Shown: positions 46,701 to 59,244, counted from the first letter of the stretch. The stretch is DNA of 64,000 bases from Megalopta genalis (GCF_051020955.1 NC_135014.1:40504742-40568741); one strand, 5' to 3'. Notes: generated by a model from the sequence alone, not told the origin. Numbers and translations: made by a program.

Positions 46701-46895
46701 CTATCTTTATTTCTCTCTCTCTCTCTCTATCTCTATCTTTATTTCTCTCTCTCTATCTCTATCTTCATTTCTCTCTCTCTCTCTATCTCTATCTATCTCT
46801 ATCTTTATTTCTCTCTCTCTCTCTCTCTCTCTATCTTTATTCCTCTCTCTCTCTCTCTCTCTCTCTCTTTATTTCTCTCTCTCTATCTCTATCTT

Positions 46896-46932
<37 letters not shown>

Positions 46933-46981
46933 ATTTCTTTCTCTCTCTCTTTCTCTCTCTCTATCTCTATCTTTATTCCTT

Positions 46982-47034
<53 letters not shown>

Positions 47035-47075
47035 CTATCTCTCTATATCTCTATCTCTATCTCTGTTTTTCTTTC
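46180..47075. repeat. Long CT/CTAT polypyrimidine array
   Basis: About 900 bp of CT and CTAT words on the plus strand. In the first 250 bp a higher-order unit of about 66 bp is visible: ttcatttctctc recurs at about 46320, 46386, 46450 and 46518. The 317-codon Leu-Ser frame through it is a repeat artefact. Confidence 0.95.
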
Positions 47076-48028
47076 TCTCTTTTTCTGCCCCTGTATTTGT
47101 TGACTTCTTTTGTCTTAGAGTAAATATATCGTCGGTTACTGTGCGGGCTCTCCGACTACTGTGCCCGCGAATTATTTTTAAACCTAACATTTAGCCTTAA
47201 CCCTTAACTGCTACACCTATTAAAACTCACGTAATTAATTGTTTATTGCGTTATTATTGATACAAAAGTACTAATTAAAAAATCAAAATCAATTGTTCTT
47301 ACTTTGCACATCAATAATGAAGAGATTCAAGTTCGCTTGAGCAAATGCAAGTGTAATAATATTAGAATTATCGAGCCCTAAAGGCGACTAATGTGTATTA
47401 TTTCATAACAGTAACAAAATTGCATTTATTCAAACCTCGTTTGATGTCCATTATAAAATATGCTTCAATGAAAAGGTTTATCAAAAAGTTTCTCGTAGAA
47501 ACATTGTTATAGTTTTCGTGACTGTAAAAGAAGAAGTCAGAAACCTGTCTTCTTTACCGGTTTGGTAATTCTATGATTATAAATGTTCCTTGTTTTACAA
47601 CTTTTCTTACAATAATGTTATCACCACAGATGTTAAGGATTGATTAATTAATAATTTTCGCCTTCGTGTAAGGCAGATACTGAAATTAAAAAAAAAAGAT
47701 TTAGCTTTTTTAAAAAAATATTGAGAATATTAATCTTCAATTTTCAATTTATGTATTATGACCAAAAAAACACTATTTAGTCTTAAAGCATCAAAGTACA
47801 GTATTTGAATTTCCGGACACTCGTCATGGCGTGATTTTACTGTAATGCTCGTCAAAAATTTAAGTAACACTGAATAGACAAACATCAAAGTAAGAGGAAA
47901 CAAAGCATTCCAGGATTAAGCATATCGTTTATTTGTTAACAAAATCGTTACAGGTAAAAATATGGTATAAACCACATTTGATATAGTCTATCCGGTACAG
48001 TCTACAGTATATGTAACACAGTAATTAG
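47076..48028. other. AT-rich DNA
   Basis: A solo TTAA-CCCTTAACTGC terminus at 47196-47210 resembles a piggyBac-like left end, but no right end was found. The rest is featureless. Confidence 0.4.
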
Positions 48029-48220
48029 TAGATGCGGATGTTATACACCTATGGCAAAATTGGGTAGTTAAAATGTAAAACAGCGTAGAAATTGAAAGCA
48101 TTTTCAAACAATGTATTATTATTAACCTATCAAAATTTTTAAGAAAGAAAGAACGATCTATTTAGCTTCTATTTCCTTCGATGCAGACAATTTTTATTTT
48201 GCATTGTAATCCACAGTCTA
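48029..48220. mobile_element. hAT-like MITE (TAGACTGCGG family)
   Basis: A 192-bp element, left end TAGATGCGGATGTTATACAC, right end gcattgtaatccacagtcta with the diagnostic gacaatttttattttgca before it. The flanking octamers gtaattag and gtgattag match at 7 of 8 positions. Confidence 0.8.
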
Positions 48221-48488
48221 GTGATTAGATATGAAGCACGATAGATTGGGGTCAGTAATCGTTTATGTCTGCATGATCAGGGCACAGCAACTAATTTATA
48301 AACTTATTTTTTGTTTCGATTAATCCTTCAAATTCATTGCAATATTTTTATTTGATTTTGTTACAACATAATGCAAATTTAAAGCGAATGTATGCGTTAT
48401 AATACAAATTAATGAGCAGACTGATTTTTGCATCCAGTTTACATTTTAAGAAATTTAACATCTATTACTCTTTTCTTCTCTTATTCTC

Positions 48489-48491
48489 TTG

Positions 48492-48523
<32 letters not shown>

Positions 48524-48530
48524 CTGTCTA

Positions 48531-48571
<41 letters not shown>

Positions 48572-48574
48572 CTG

Positions 48575-48649
<75 letters not shown>

Positions 48650-48658
48650 GCCTGTCTA

Positions 48659-48710
<52 letters not shown>

Positions 48711-48724
48711 TGTCTGCCTGTCTA

Positions 48725-48770
<46 letters not shown>

Positions 48771-48784
48771 TGTCTGCCTGTCTA

Positions 48785-48829
<45 letters not shown>

Positions 48830-48838
48830 GCCTGTCTA

Positions 48839-48879
<41 letters not shown>

Positions 48880-48905
48880 GTATATCTGTCTCTCTCTCTC
48901 TCTCT
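48489..48905. repeat. CT/CTGT polypyrimidine array
   Basis: About 420 bp of CT runs broken by regularly recurring tgtctgcctgtctatctgtc blocks about 60-70 bp apart (around 48646, 48711, 48772 and 48827). Frames of 148 to 185 codons on both strands are artefacts. Confidence 0.95.
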
Positions 48906-49284
48906 CGTTCTCGGTCTCCCATGTCCTTGCGTTAAATCGCCGCGTGTAAGCGACTCGTCCACGGTTTGATGATATCGCGATGATACCTTCAAACGTAGCA
49001 TCGACACGGCCGATCGCGATCCCGCTGACAACGACGAAACCCGAGGCCCGGCTGAACCACGCGTCCTTTGTCCGCTGCCGGAAAGCATTCCGTAGCAGTC
49101 TTCCGTTCTCGTGGGAAAGTGATTCGTGAATGACGCGGTCGGCCGCGGCCAACTAACCGTTTACACGGAACGGGATGGAAACAGGAGCTCTCGGTGGGAA
49201 ATCTGCCGAGTTTGTTAGCGCTAGCCCGTTTTTCGGAGACAGTGCCCGATCGATGCGTTTGATGTCGGCGCCAACATTTATATA

Positions 49285-49430
49285 CATACTGTTGGTAACG
49301 AAGATATTGGGATACCTTTTAAAACGAAATAACTCTTTTAGGACTGGACTAAACGACTCGTATTTTTTTTAGATAACAGAGAGATCGGTCTACTAGATCG
49401 TAACTGGAGAGCTTTTTTTAAATGTTACTA
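49285..49430 (+). mobile_element. Tc1-like left end
   Basis: After a TA, catactgttggtaacgaaga, then tattgggataccttttaaaa and cgaaataactctttt, parallels in order and composition the terminus at 3973-4094 (cagtaggtgaagaaagtatt, then cgcacaccttttaaaatgga). It is a diverged relative of the Tc1-like ends there. No opposite end was identified by 50100. Confidence 0.55.
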
Positions 49431-50351
49431 TTGCTTAGAATGACGAAAGGAATTAAAAAACTCGTCTTTTAACTATTTTTTATCTAAGCCTATACCAACA
49501 ATTTTATAAATGTGTTTTTTTTTTCAAGCACCGAAAGTCATCGCTATATTTGTACAATAATCCGCATTGTTTATAACGCAGCACTGTGGTGTACGCCAAG
49601 ACGAATTCAACGACCTCTGACACTATGATCTTTAAATAAGTTTAAAAAAAAAACGGGTTAATGTGTAAAAAATAACGATCACCATCATTTCTTGAAAAAA
49701 ATGAGTTTAAGAGAAGAAGAAACACGAGTCATAATATTCTTAGCTTTGAAATAAACCAAGTTTCTCTAACACATTTGAGATCTCACGTTGAGACACACGT
49801 TTGACATCAGCAAGAATAATGGAAGGTATTTCAATGTGTAGGACAAAATAAGCATCCTGCATATTGGGATGAAGCTTCTCCAACCAATATCTTAGAGTAA
49901 ACAGAAATTTATATTTTTACATTCTCAGATTTTATTATAATTACCTTATCATTGGAAATGTCAATAAAAACTTTGAAGTGGATCAGAAGATATGAATGTT
50001 TTAAAGTGTCGGTTGATTATTGGCCAGACTGTACATCATTAATTAACTATTCGTTTGAAGGCAATGAATTTAAAAAGATCAAATGGTTCGCTTACATACG
50101 GTCTATTCTTCAACAATTAATACTGCTATGACGACTTTGAATTGGAGATCGAAATCGTTTCGAAATCGAATATCCAAGAATCGATTTCAAAAATCGCAGG
50201 TGGCTTCGAAAAAACCGATTCAGAATCGGCCATCCCTATTACGTAGACACTAGACTATGCACGAAAGCAGATTTCCCTGTACGCCGATGTTCCGGCTTCT
50301 TTGAAATCTAGAGGAACGAAACCACATCTACTGGGAGCAATCTGCACGAAG

Positions 50352-50558
50352 AGAGCAAGATAGATTGTCACTGGCGATGTCGAACTCGCAAGATGGAGAG
50401 TCTCTCCTTTCTTTGACGTCATTTGCCCTGAGCCTTTCGCACCGAAGGAAGTACAGCGCGTTCCCAGGGCAGAATACGCTCTCTAGATTGTCCCCAGGAG
50501 CAACTGTTCCAGGTAAATGACATCCGAAAAAGAGATCGAGAACTATCTATCTTGCTCT
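50352..50558. repeat. Inverted repeat pair
   Basis: A perfect 14-base pair, agagcaagatagat at 50352 and its complement at 50545, 180 bp apart in a GC-moderate stretch. It could be a degraded MITE; no target duplication is visible. Confidence 0.5.
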
Positions 50559-51161
50559 TTTTTTGTAGAACGTCCTGAATAGGTATCATGAAATTTCGAC
50601 GGAGCCAGACAGGCTCTGCTCCGCAGAGAAATGTCTGCCCTTGCCTGCTCTAAATGGCACTTGGATGCTGTGATTAGGGCAGGTAGTTAAAGCAAATGTC
50701 GGTGCATGTTAGATGCCTTCTTGAATATGGGCATAGTGAATGAATTTTCACGTTCTATACATAGCTAGTTTACCTGTCCTCTGAGCCCTAAGCAATTCTT
50801 CAAAGGTAGCCTTGGTCAAATGTTGTCTCCCTTTATGCTCTCTTATTTGGATCACTTGGGTAGATGATCTTCTTTCTACACCTTTATTGACTTTTTCATT
50901 TTGTATTATTTTTTATTTTGTCTCATATTAGGGTCTTTTTATTTTCTTTTGGTAGTCTTTTAGCTTTTTCAGTTTAATTTTACTATACTTGTGATAATTA
51001 TATGTAAGCAAAGTGGAGGTTTTAATCGTACAATTCTTAATCAGATATAACAATCACGCGTTATTTTGATTTTATTTCTTTTACTCCTTTCCCGTCTTTC
51101 TTATTTTACATATTTTTTTCCATTAATCTTTGTATTCGCTTTTCTTCTTTGATTGCAAGTG
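50559..51161. other. Unannotated DNA
   Basis: A GC-moderate part to about 50830, then T-rich on the plus strand. No frames or repeats recognised. Confidence 0.4.
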
Positions 51162-51583
51162 GACTGCGGATCTTTGTGCAAAAATTTCAGTTCAGCAATT
51201 ATATAAAACAAGAGTTGAGACGAAGCTTCTTCAAGGGAGTATTACTTTACTCTTTGTGTTAGTTCATTTTTATATAATATTGATGTAGATGGGCTTGAAA
51301 TAATTTATAATTTCCTTAAACAATGTTTTTAATAAAAATTTTGAAATTAATAATAATAATAATAAGTAATATCGAATATATTTACATGCAACAATCTTGT
51401 AATTTGATAAATAAATAATCTGGTTTAAGACATTAATAAATAAATAAAAATGTATTTCTTCTTTCAATAGTTTTAATCAATTGAAAATTATGTAACATTG
51501 CTGCTGATGCTTAAATTCTTCCAACGTTTCCACTATTTTGTATTTCATTCATGCATTGCAATAAATGCATAAAATCCGCAGTC
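51162..51583. mobile_element. Probable long TAGACTGCGG-family element
   Basis: The left end TGGACTGCGGATCTTTGTGC and right end ataaatgcataaaatccgca followed by gtcta are clear inverted family termini, but 422 bp is twice the usual length and the flanking octamers agree at only 4 of 8 positions. Either a longer member, a member with a nested insertion, or two half copies. Confidence 0.5.
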
Positions 51584-52339
51584 TATTCGTTAGCACTGAT
51601 GATACAGGTGAACAAAGACAAAACGTATAACTCCTTATAAATCTAAAAATAAGCGTTTTGTGTGTGCAACTTGTGAAATATGCGCTAATTGACATCCATT
51701 GCATGTGCAATATAATATACAAGGTGTTCCACAATTATTTTAAAAGCCGAAAATGAGGGGTAGCTGAGGTCATTTGAAGTAACTTTTTCCTTTGCGAAAA
51801 TGCAATCTGCGGCTTTGTTTACGAGTTATTAACGGAAAACACTGACCAATGAGAGGTGACGGTGCGAGAGAGAGTCCGCGAGAGAGTCCGCAGCACGAGG
51901 CTTTGACAGATGGTCGGGACGGACTCGAGCCGCGTTCGAAATATTGAACAAATCACGAAGCGAGAACTTCCGGATTTTTTTTTACTCCATAACAGTGATA
52001 TTTTTAAGAAAAACGCTGTTCACATTTACTTTAGAACGTCTGAAGAATACTTACTAATTTTTCGGACCCGAAATAGTAAGTAATTTAACCGTGACGGCCG
52101 TTTTAATTTCCTAGTGTGCATGACACCTTGTGTGTAACACATGAATTTTTTAAGCAAGGTGTACAGTGGAGATTAACAAAGTACGTAACTGACATTTTCA
52201 TTTAAATAATTCCGTGTCCGAACACAGTTCAACGAATGATTCGCAAAGCTAATTTAATAAATAATAATCGTGTTAAATGACGTAAGAGATATGTTTGCTA
52301 GAGAAATATGAAGAATATTATCAATAACCTAGACATAAC

Positions 52340-52456
52340 CTTGACATATCAAGGTCATATCAAGGTTTTGTCAAGGTCATATCAAGGTTATGTCAAGGTC
52401 ATGTCAAGGTCATGTCAAGGTCATGTCAAGGTCATGTCAAGGTCATGTCAAGGTCA
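52340..52456 (+). repeat. 11-bp minisatellite of TCAAGGTCA sites
   Basis: A tandem array of aaggtcatgtc units. It contains eight exact TCAAGGTCA words plus two variants (TCAAGGTTT and TCAAGGTTA). TCAAGGTCA is the known extended half-site bound by FTZ-F1/NR5A and ERR nuclear receptors. Binding is not shown by the sequence; the array may be a simple expansion. Confidence 0.9.
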
Positions 52457-52647
52457 ACATCTGAAATTTTTGAGCAAGGTGTGCAGTGAAGATGAACAAA
52501 GTACGTAACTGACATTTTCATTTAAATAATTCCGTGTCCGAACACAGTTCAACGAATGATTCGCAAAGATAATTTAATAAATAATAATCGTGTTAAAGAA
52601 CGTAAGGGATATGTTTGTTAGAGAAATATGAAGAATATTATCAATAA

Positions 52648-52752
52648 CCTTGACATGACCTTGATATGACCTTGACATAGCCTTGAGATGGCCTTGACAT
52701 GACCTTCACATGATCTTTACATGACCTTGACATGAACTTGACATGACCTTTA
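52648..52752 (-). repeat. Mirrored, degenerate TCAAGGTCA minisatellite
   Basis: The right-arm counterpart in inverse orientation, with about nine 11-bp units. Three are exact TGACCTTGA and one is TGGCCTTGA, which also fits the FTZ-F1 consensus; the others carry substitutions. The arm is therefore more diverged than the left array. Confidence 0.85.
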
Positions 52753-53263
52753 AATCATTCGTTGAACTGTGTTCGGACACGGAATTATTGAAATTAAAAT
52801 ATCATTTACGTACTTTGTTAATCTTCACTGTACACCTTGCTTAAAAATTTTATATGTTACACACAAGGTGTCATGCACACTAGAAAATTAAAACGGCCGT
52901 CACGGTTAAATTATTTATTATTTCGGGTCCGAAAAATTAGTAAATATTCTTCAGACGTTCTAAAGTAAAGGTGAACAGCGTTTTTCTTAAAAATATCACT
53001 GTTACGTAGTAAAAAAAAATCCCGAAAGTTCTCGCTTCGTGATTTGTTCAATACTTCGAACGCGGCTCGAATCCGTCCCGACCATCTGTCAAAGCCTCGT
53101 GCTGCGGACTCTCTCTCGCACCGTCACCTCTCATTGATCAGTGTTTTCCGTTAATAACTCGTAAACAAAGCCGCAGATTGCATTTTCGCAAAGGAAAAAG
53201 TTACTTTAAATGACCTCAGCTACCCCTCATTTTCGGCTGTTAAAATAATTGTGGAACACCCTG

Positions 53264-54460
53264 TATATATAAATATATATTTAATATATAATATAATAAT
53301 ATATTTATAGTATAATACTCTGGTGACAATAACAGGACAGTAGGGCGGCAACTACTATTGGCTGACCAACTGCTGTACCTTCAGTTTGTTTTCGGATATA
53401 ATTAACTTTATATTCACATCGAAGAAAGAAAAGAGAGACATATATTATTTTATTCTTTTACTTTGCTCATTTATGAATAAAAAAAAATTAAATATGTCCT
53501 ATTCGATGAATATAAAGTTAATTACGACCGAAAACAAACCAAAGGCACTGCAATTGGCCACCCCACAGTAACCGAATCCACTACTCCATACCGAAGCGAA
53601 AAAATCTTTGATTTTGGTACAACTTTCTCGTAGTCCTCATCAAAATATTTTCCACATATTCGTCGAATATGCGAATCGCTCTTCTCCCAGTTGACATTTA
53701 TAATACTAAAAATGTGTCCAGCGGTGTTTAATTTCAGAAAGAAATAAATATCTCTCAGTTGGCGTTCACGCGGTGCTAAATATATGTATAGCAGCGTTTG
53801 AATTTCAGAAATAAATAACGTCGATGTTCGATCTTTACCGGTTGGTCCGGTGACATTTCATTTTCCCCGATGACATTCTCTTGTTTCGAGTCAACGTGGT
53901 AATTATTCCTTCCACGGATTTCTCATATTTGCGACGTTTCATGCGGCAGTGATTCTCTCCGACACGAGGCGCGCAGTGCCGCTTTTATTAACGAAACATT
54001 GAACAATCCTATCGATTGCAACGACTTCTCAGGTTCGTTATGCTGAAATGTTTCGTCACAGTATGTTCATAATAATTCATATTCCAGGTTGAATAGCCTG
54101 AAATCAAGCTTCGGAACGCGCGCTTCATTAAAGAGGTGCTGCGAGCTTGCAAGCGTCCTTTTTTGCCAATCTAGACTTATACGGTGGAATACCATTAACA
54201 ATCAAGTTTCGTTATCAGCTCTAGTAGTAGTCGTTTTCAACTGTCGCGTCACGGGACGGCAGACTTCGGTGCCTCCTACGAAACAGTTATGCTGATTACC
54301 CAGAAAACTTGCAATGAGTATTATCTGCGCTTCCGCGGATGTCTCCGTGTTACAGCGACAGTAATAATGACGTCTAACCCCGTTGCTAATAATAGTAATA
54401 ATAAAACAACGGTTACAAGAGATTATCCGTAAAGTTCTCTGATGAACAATACGTGATAAT
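53264..54460. other. Unannotated DNA
   Basis: A TA-rich run at 53264-53320, then mixed DNA. A weak tandem similarity is seen at about 53690-53820 (gtgttt(a/g)-aatttcagaaa-aaataa repeated once, 100 bp apart). A 68-codon frame at 54089-54295 is not recognisable. Confidence 0.4.
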
Positions 54461-54666
54461 TAGACCGTGAATTTCATGCATCCTCCGCAAAAGCAAGTGG
54501 GTGAAACTTGAAAGAGCAAGAGGATTAAACAATTCATGGATATCGATCGCGGAGTTTGTCACTAGAATAAATTTTTCTTCACTTCAATAAAAGTATTCGT
54601 GAACGAATGAAATTCTTATTTGACACTTAACTCTTACAATTTTGTATTTTGCATAAACATCTGCAA
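54461..54666. mobile_element. hAT-like MITE (TAGACTGCGG family), decayed right end
   Basis: Left end TAGACCGTGAATTTCATGCA; right part gtattttgcataaacatctg ending about 54666 with the outermost bases mutated. No convincing 8-bp duplication remains. Confidence 0.6.
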
Positions 54667-57328
54667 TTTTGTTCTTAGTTTAGTTATTCATTTTTTATCA
54701 CGGAGAGCTTGTGGGTAGTAATGTAATATTATGTAATAATAACGTAATAATGTAATAATAACATTGAAAGAATTTAAGCATATTATTACATTATTTATTT
54801 TGATTTATTTATTATAGAATGCTGATTGAGTCTTATGAATTTTCCTTTCATTCCTATGGTCTTGCTGATCGAGTCAAGGAACTCAGTCATATAATAATTA
54901 TTCTGACAATATTAAACTTTGAAACATTTATATGACGTAATATATGCATATTTGTTAAAAATGGTATGTAATTATACCGTTTCTTTTTACATTCTGTTTC
55001 GTGCAGTTAATTTCGAGTTAATAGCTGTGATGAATGAACGCCTCGTATGTAGGCAACTCAATTCTTTGTTCATGTTTAAAATTTAATTTTTATAATGATA
55101 CAGTGCATTCGGTGCAGCAAATTTTCAGGGAAATTTCTTTCTAAAAGAACAACACGGTGAGTCCCAACTTTTGAATTATTGTTCCATTTCGTAAATTGCC
55201 TCGACTTAATGGGATTTTGATGGATGCCGATCTGTGCAAAGTTGAGTGAACTTTTCTAATCAAAGTCTTAGCATTACTGTCACCATTCTACAGCAATCTT
55301 GGAACGAGCAACGAAATCCAAAATAGCCTAAAATCACGAATGGTTGGTTACTTGCACGAGGCTAACTCTCGGGATGTATAATAATGCATTCGTGGTAACA
55401 CCCACAGTTCAAAAAAGCGACACACCTTGTCCATGTGCCATATATATATGTACCATTTCCGCTCCTGGCAGGAGACTCCCTTGAACAAGGATTGTACTTG
55501 ACATCGCTAATTAACGGATTACATACGCTCTCGGACAGTGGTACACGAGAATAGGACTCGTAGGTGGAAGTGAAAAGTCTATGAAAAAAGGAAGTGAAGA
55601 ATCTAATTTCGTTTTGGTGCATACGAAATTGTGGGTTGCCGGAAGTACTAAAATTGTTCTGATCAATTTTTTAAATCAGTGCTGCAATAATTATTGCAAT
55701 TTTAGTAACTAATAGAACGCGGGTTTTATGGAAAAATTGGGTAAATGAAATACGGAACAACGAAAACGTCTGAAGAATTAATGAGAATTAATTACTTATA
55801 ATAAGAATTAATTACTTCGTAGCTCATATTCATCTTTGTAGATCACCTTTTGTAGATTATTTTAACTATTTAACTTCACTATTTCGCAAATAAAATTAAC
55901 CCCTTCGAAAATTAAATTCACTTATTTGCAATTATTTGTAATACAATTCATATTATATTTAAAATTTGAATGACATTTCACAAAGAATTATTAAAGTTTA
56001 ATTATTACAATTAATTATTGGAATGAAAGTATTATTTCAGAAATAAGTATTCAAATTCATTTTCAATTGAAAAATTGAACGGAAGATGGCTAGTTTCGAT
56101 GTATGGAAGAGTTAATTATATTTTCAGAAAGGTGAAGTCGATTTGCAAAAGAATGGATAAAACAGATTAATTAGACTCATTTGTAGTATGGTGAATGTTA
56201 TCTACGAAAGGATTAATCTTGAGTACAGAACCTGTACTGACGCTATTAAAAGAAAGGATATAACTTCAATTAACTTTTGTTCTATACAATTTATATAGGT
56301 AATTTTTATTTTGCTTAAAACTCTGTAGTGGTCTATTAACAGCGTGAAATCTGAATGAAAACGTTTAAAATGTTTAAGCAAGTATATTAAAATGTCAATT
56401 TCTATCCTATTTTCCACGGAGCACAAGTTTTCTCCATCAAAGTTCTATGTGTATTTAGTCGATGGAAGAATTTTTCTTGGTAACGGATTATTAAAATGAA
56501 GAGAATATTGAAAAAAAGTATTCGAAGAATTCGTTTCATCACGCCACGTCAATTTCTATCATGAATGGATAAATGACCTAGTTCTTAGCTACAGAGCATT
56601 TATTAAAACTGATGAAAATTTTTTTTTGTCGAATAAAACACACTCGATTCTGCTTCTACAGGATTTTCATTTAACGCAAGAACGAAAGGAAATATTAATT
56701 CCCGCTTTGCTCGGTTTATTTTTATCTACCACAGTTCGCACTGCGGCTTTGTAATACTTGTAACTTGAATGTTATTACGGAAAATGTTTCTTTTCAAGCG
56801 AAAATTAGTGGAATTCAAATATTTATGCCAAAGTTACGAAATATTATCGAGTATACATTTTATGGATTAAAATTCGTATAAGACATATGCTAGAAGTCAA
56901 TCAACACAACTCCCTAATTAAATCTGAAATATTTGAATGTAATTAAAACAAATACTAGTGCATATAAAGATGTAGCAAAATATATTTATTAACAGGTAAT
57001 GTAAAAATATTGATTTAAAATGTTTAACAATAAAGAATTCCTTTAACTGCAAAAACTGCGTAATATACTAATAGCCCTAAATAATATTGGATTGTAAAAG
57101 TGCATATGACAAATTTAAATGTAATATGCAATATAATTTCTGTGTATGCATTTAAAAAAAATATGCAAAACAAATGAAATATGCAAAAAGATGCACTTGC
57201 ATGGATATCTACAGTCTATTAAGTTTATAAAATAAGAACTCTTCAAATGACAGAAAAAGTCTTATAAGTTATAATAAAAAATCTTTCTATTTATGCTAGA
57301 TTACACTGTATTCTGGTCACACATTATA
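54667..57328. other. AT-rich DNA without recognised genes
   Basis: Possible decayed TAGACTGCGG-family ends at about 55712 (tagaacgcgggttttatgg) and 56300-56335 (aatttttattttgcttaaaa then ctctgtag). Frames of 74 and 86 codons are not recognisable. Confidence 0.4.
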
Positions 57329-57384
57329 CAGGATGTTTCATAAATGCATGCGTGTACTATAGGAGGTAAGTCTACTCCACAATC
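57329..57384 (+). mobile_element. Solo CAGGATGTTTC end
   Basis: TA followed by CAGGATGTTTCATAAATGC resembles the TA-CAGGGTGTCCC termini elsewhere. No right-hand partner was found, so it is probably a truncated element. Confidence 0.4.
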
Positions 57385-57807
57385 GAATAAGTGAAAACTG
57401 TGATATGAACAATGTTCCTGTGTTGACATTTTTTGCTATTTTCAATCTATTATAAACCTTTAAAATCTAGAACATTGTTTGACCATTTGCGTGATAATAA
57501 ATTTCTAAAATAAGAAACATCTTCAAACCAATGAAAATATTATAAACATTTAATCGAATGTTTTTACACGACTCATTTAAAAATATCTTCCTATTTATAA
57601 CGAATTTTAACGTCTTTTCTGTTCTTTCACGTGCGCTTTCAACACGCTCTTTCCAACAATTTATTTACCGTTCTAAAATCAAATTCAGCGGATCGAGAAC
57701 CCAAGAATATTTTCATGGAAATTCCCGTACGACGAGCCACGTCATAAAAAAGAGATTAGGACAGGTAAACTGCCAGGTTCTGAGCTGTCCGTGCCGCTTG
57801 GAGAACG

Positions 57808-58098
57808 GTGGTCAAAAAATTTCGAATCGCAATCTCAATCCGCAAAAAATTTCCCGAAGTTGACTTTGAGGAGGATCAGCGTCGGTTTCATCAGAGATCC
57901 TCGGACGATCATCAGGCCGGCATCCCCACCCATAAAAATAAAATGAAAACGACGGGCACCGAGGATTCGCCAGACTTCTTCGAAATCCCAGTGGGCGAGC
58001 TTCTGCTTCATCAAAGGTCTCACGGATCGGACCTCCCCAACTTCGACAAAGTTTGCCGGTTCAGGATATCGATCTTCTTGGAACCCATTTCGCAGTTG
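57808..58098 (+). other. Exon-like open segment with splice donor
   Basis: A plus-strand frame reads ... VDFEEDQRRFHQRSSDDH ... DSPDFFEIPVGELLLHQRSH ... FLEPISQL and ends at CAGTTG|GTAAGA (58099), a good donor. Third codon positions are much richer in G and C than the surrounding DNA, as in coding exons. A minus-strand frame is also open over part of it. No acceptor was chosen with confidence and I do not recognise the protein. An internal or first exon of an unknown gene is possible, as is chance in a GC-richer patch. Confidence 0.25.
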
Positions 58099-58789
58099 GT
58101 AAGATCGTTCATGCTGCCGATAGTTTGTTTGCGTTAGCTGTAACGTTGTAATAACATTCTGACGAACGTGTTGACGTTCGGTAACGTCTGTGCACTACCC
58201 TCTGGCAGAAAATGTTGAACTAATAGCGTAAATATGATTTTTCTTACAATTATTTCAGCGTGTATTCACACTAGAGCTAGCAAATCAATCGAAATGACCA
58301 GTTTCGGATTCTTTCTTTCACAATTCCTGATATTTTGAAAATGTTTCTTTGAGAAATTATATGTATATTATATTATAATAGAAATTTTGTAGACGTTTTA
58401 TCGTTCACACTGTATGCAGTTTCTTTCATTAAGTTCTTCTATAATTATTCTAAAATGTATGAAATTTACAAATACATTTTACAAAATTTTTAATCGACAT
58501 CCCAGAACGATGTTTGTCGTAACACGCAATATTACGAATTGTCCATAACAAGCACACAGTTCGGTCTTTCTATTTTGAATTTGCTATAACTCTTTATCAT
58601 ATAGACTATAAGTATTCTTATTTGACTATCTAGATTCTAACAATTAATTGAAATTTTCACACATTTCATTAAGATCCATAAAAAGCTAATGTGTCCAAGA
58701 GAAGCTCCTTAAAAGATATGTTTAAAATCTGATAAATAAAGTTATATATGATTCTAAACACAACATGATTCTATGGGACACTTTGTGTA
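58099..58789. other. AT-rich DNA ending in an element-like terminus
   Basis: Just before the next MITE, ctatgggacactttgtg at about 58771-58787 resembles the right end of another TA-flanked CAGGGTGTCCC element, suggesting two elements abutting. The left partner is not identifiable. Confidence 0.4.
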
Positions 58790-59151
58790 CAGGATGTCTC
58801 ATAATTATGTTAACACTTGAAAAAGGGTGATTCCTGAGGTCATTTGAAGTAACTTTTTCCTTAGCGAAAATGCAATCCGCAGCTTTGTTTACGAGTTATT
58901 AACGAAAAATACTGACCAATGAGAGGCGAGCTCAACTGGCGCAAGGCGGCCGAGTCAACTAGCGGTCAAAGCTCAGTTTCGCTGACTGCGGCCGCCTAGC
59001 GCTAGGCGAGCTCTTCTCTCATTGGTCAGTGTTTTTTGTTAATAATTCGTAAACAAAACTGCGAATTGCATTTTCGCTAAGGAACAAGTTACTTCAAATG
59101 ACTTCAGCAATCACCCCTTTTCAGGTGTTAACGTAACTATGGGATATTCTG
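58790..59151. mobile_element. 362-bp fold-back MITE with CAGGATGTCTC ends
   Basis: TA flanks; ends CAGGATGTCTCATAATTATG and, read inward from the right, CAGAATATCCCATAGTTACG. The arms carry the same segment as the large fold-back elements (tcatttgaagtaactttttc, gctttgtttacgagttatta, accaatgagagg). A central 100-bp GC-rich portion (cgcctagcgctaggcg) is unique to this copy. Confidence 0.9.
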
Positions 59152-59244
59152 TATTAGAAAACGAATTGTGCATTCTTTTCATTGGCCCAATGGTGATTAT
59201 AAAATTGTAACTTTGTTGCATATAATTATTGACTCAGCCTCGCA

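Larger units (their letters stand above)
51720..53263. mobile_element. 1544-bp fold-back element with internal minisatellites
   Basis: TA-flanked. The left end is CAAGGTGTTCCACAATTATT; the right end, read inward, is CAGGGTGTTCCACAATTATT. The arms of about 600 bp are inverted copies and are homologous to the arms at 32190-34140 (gaaaatgcaatc, gcggctttgtttacgagtta, tttcggacccgaaat). Inside the left arm a segment of about 180 bp (about 52155-52325) is directly repeated at about 52475-52645, and each arm carries an 11-bp-period minisatellite. No transposase frame. Confidence 0.9.

Noticed and set aside
46241..47194. 317-codon open frame, the longest in the window
   Set aside because: It is a translation of CT/CTAT repeats (Leu-Ser-Tyr-Ile only) that happens to lack stops; not a gene.
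48412..49152. 148- to 185-codon frames on both strands
   Set aside because: Microsatellite artefacts (Leu-Ser on plus, Arg-Glu on minus) through the CT/CTGT array.
49650..50060. Tc1 transposase body downstream of the Tc1-like end
   Set aside because: Short frames after 49430 do not show the catalytic or helix-turn-helix motifs in any consistent frame.
50150..50240. hAT-like terminus (gattcagaatcggccatccct)
   Set aside because: It resembles a right-hand hAT end with an inverted gaatcg word nearby, but no left end or 8-bp duplication was found, so no element was called.
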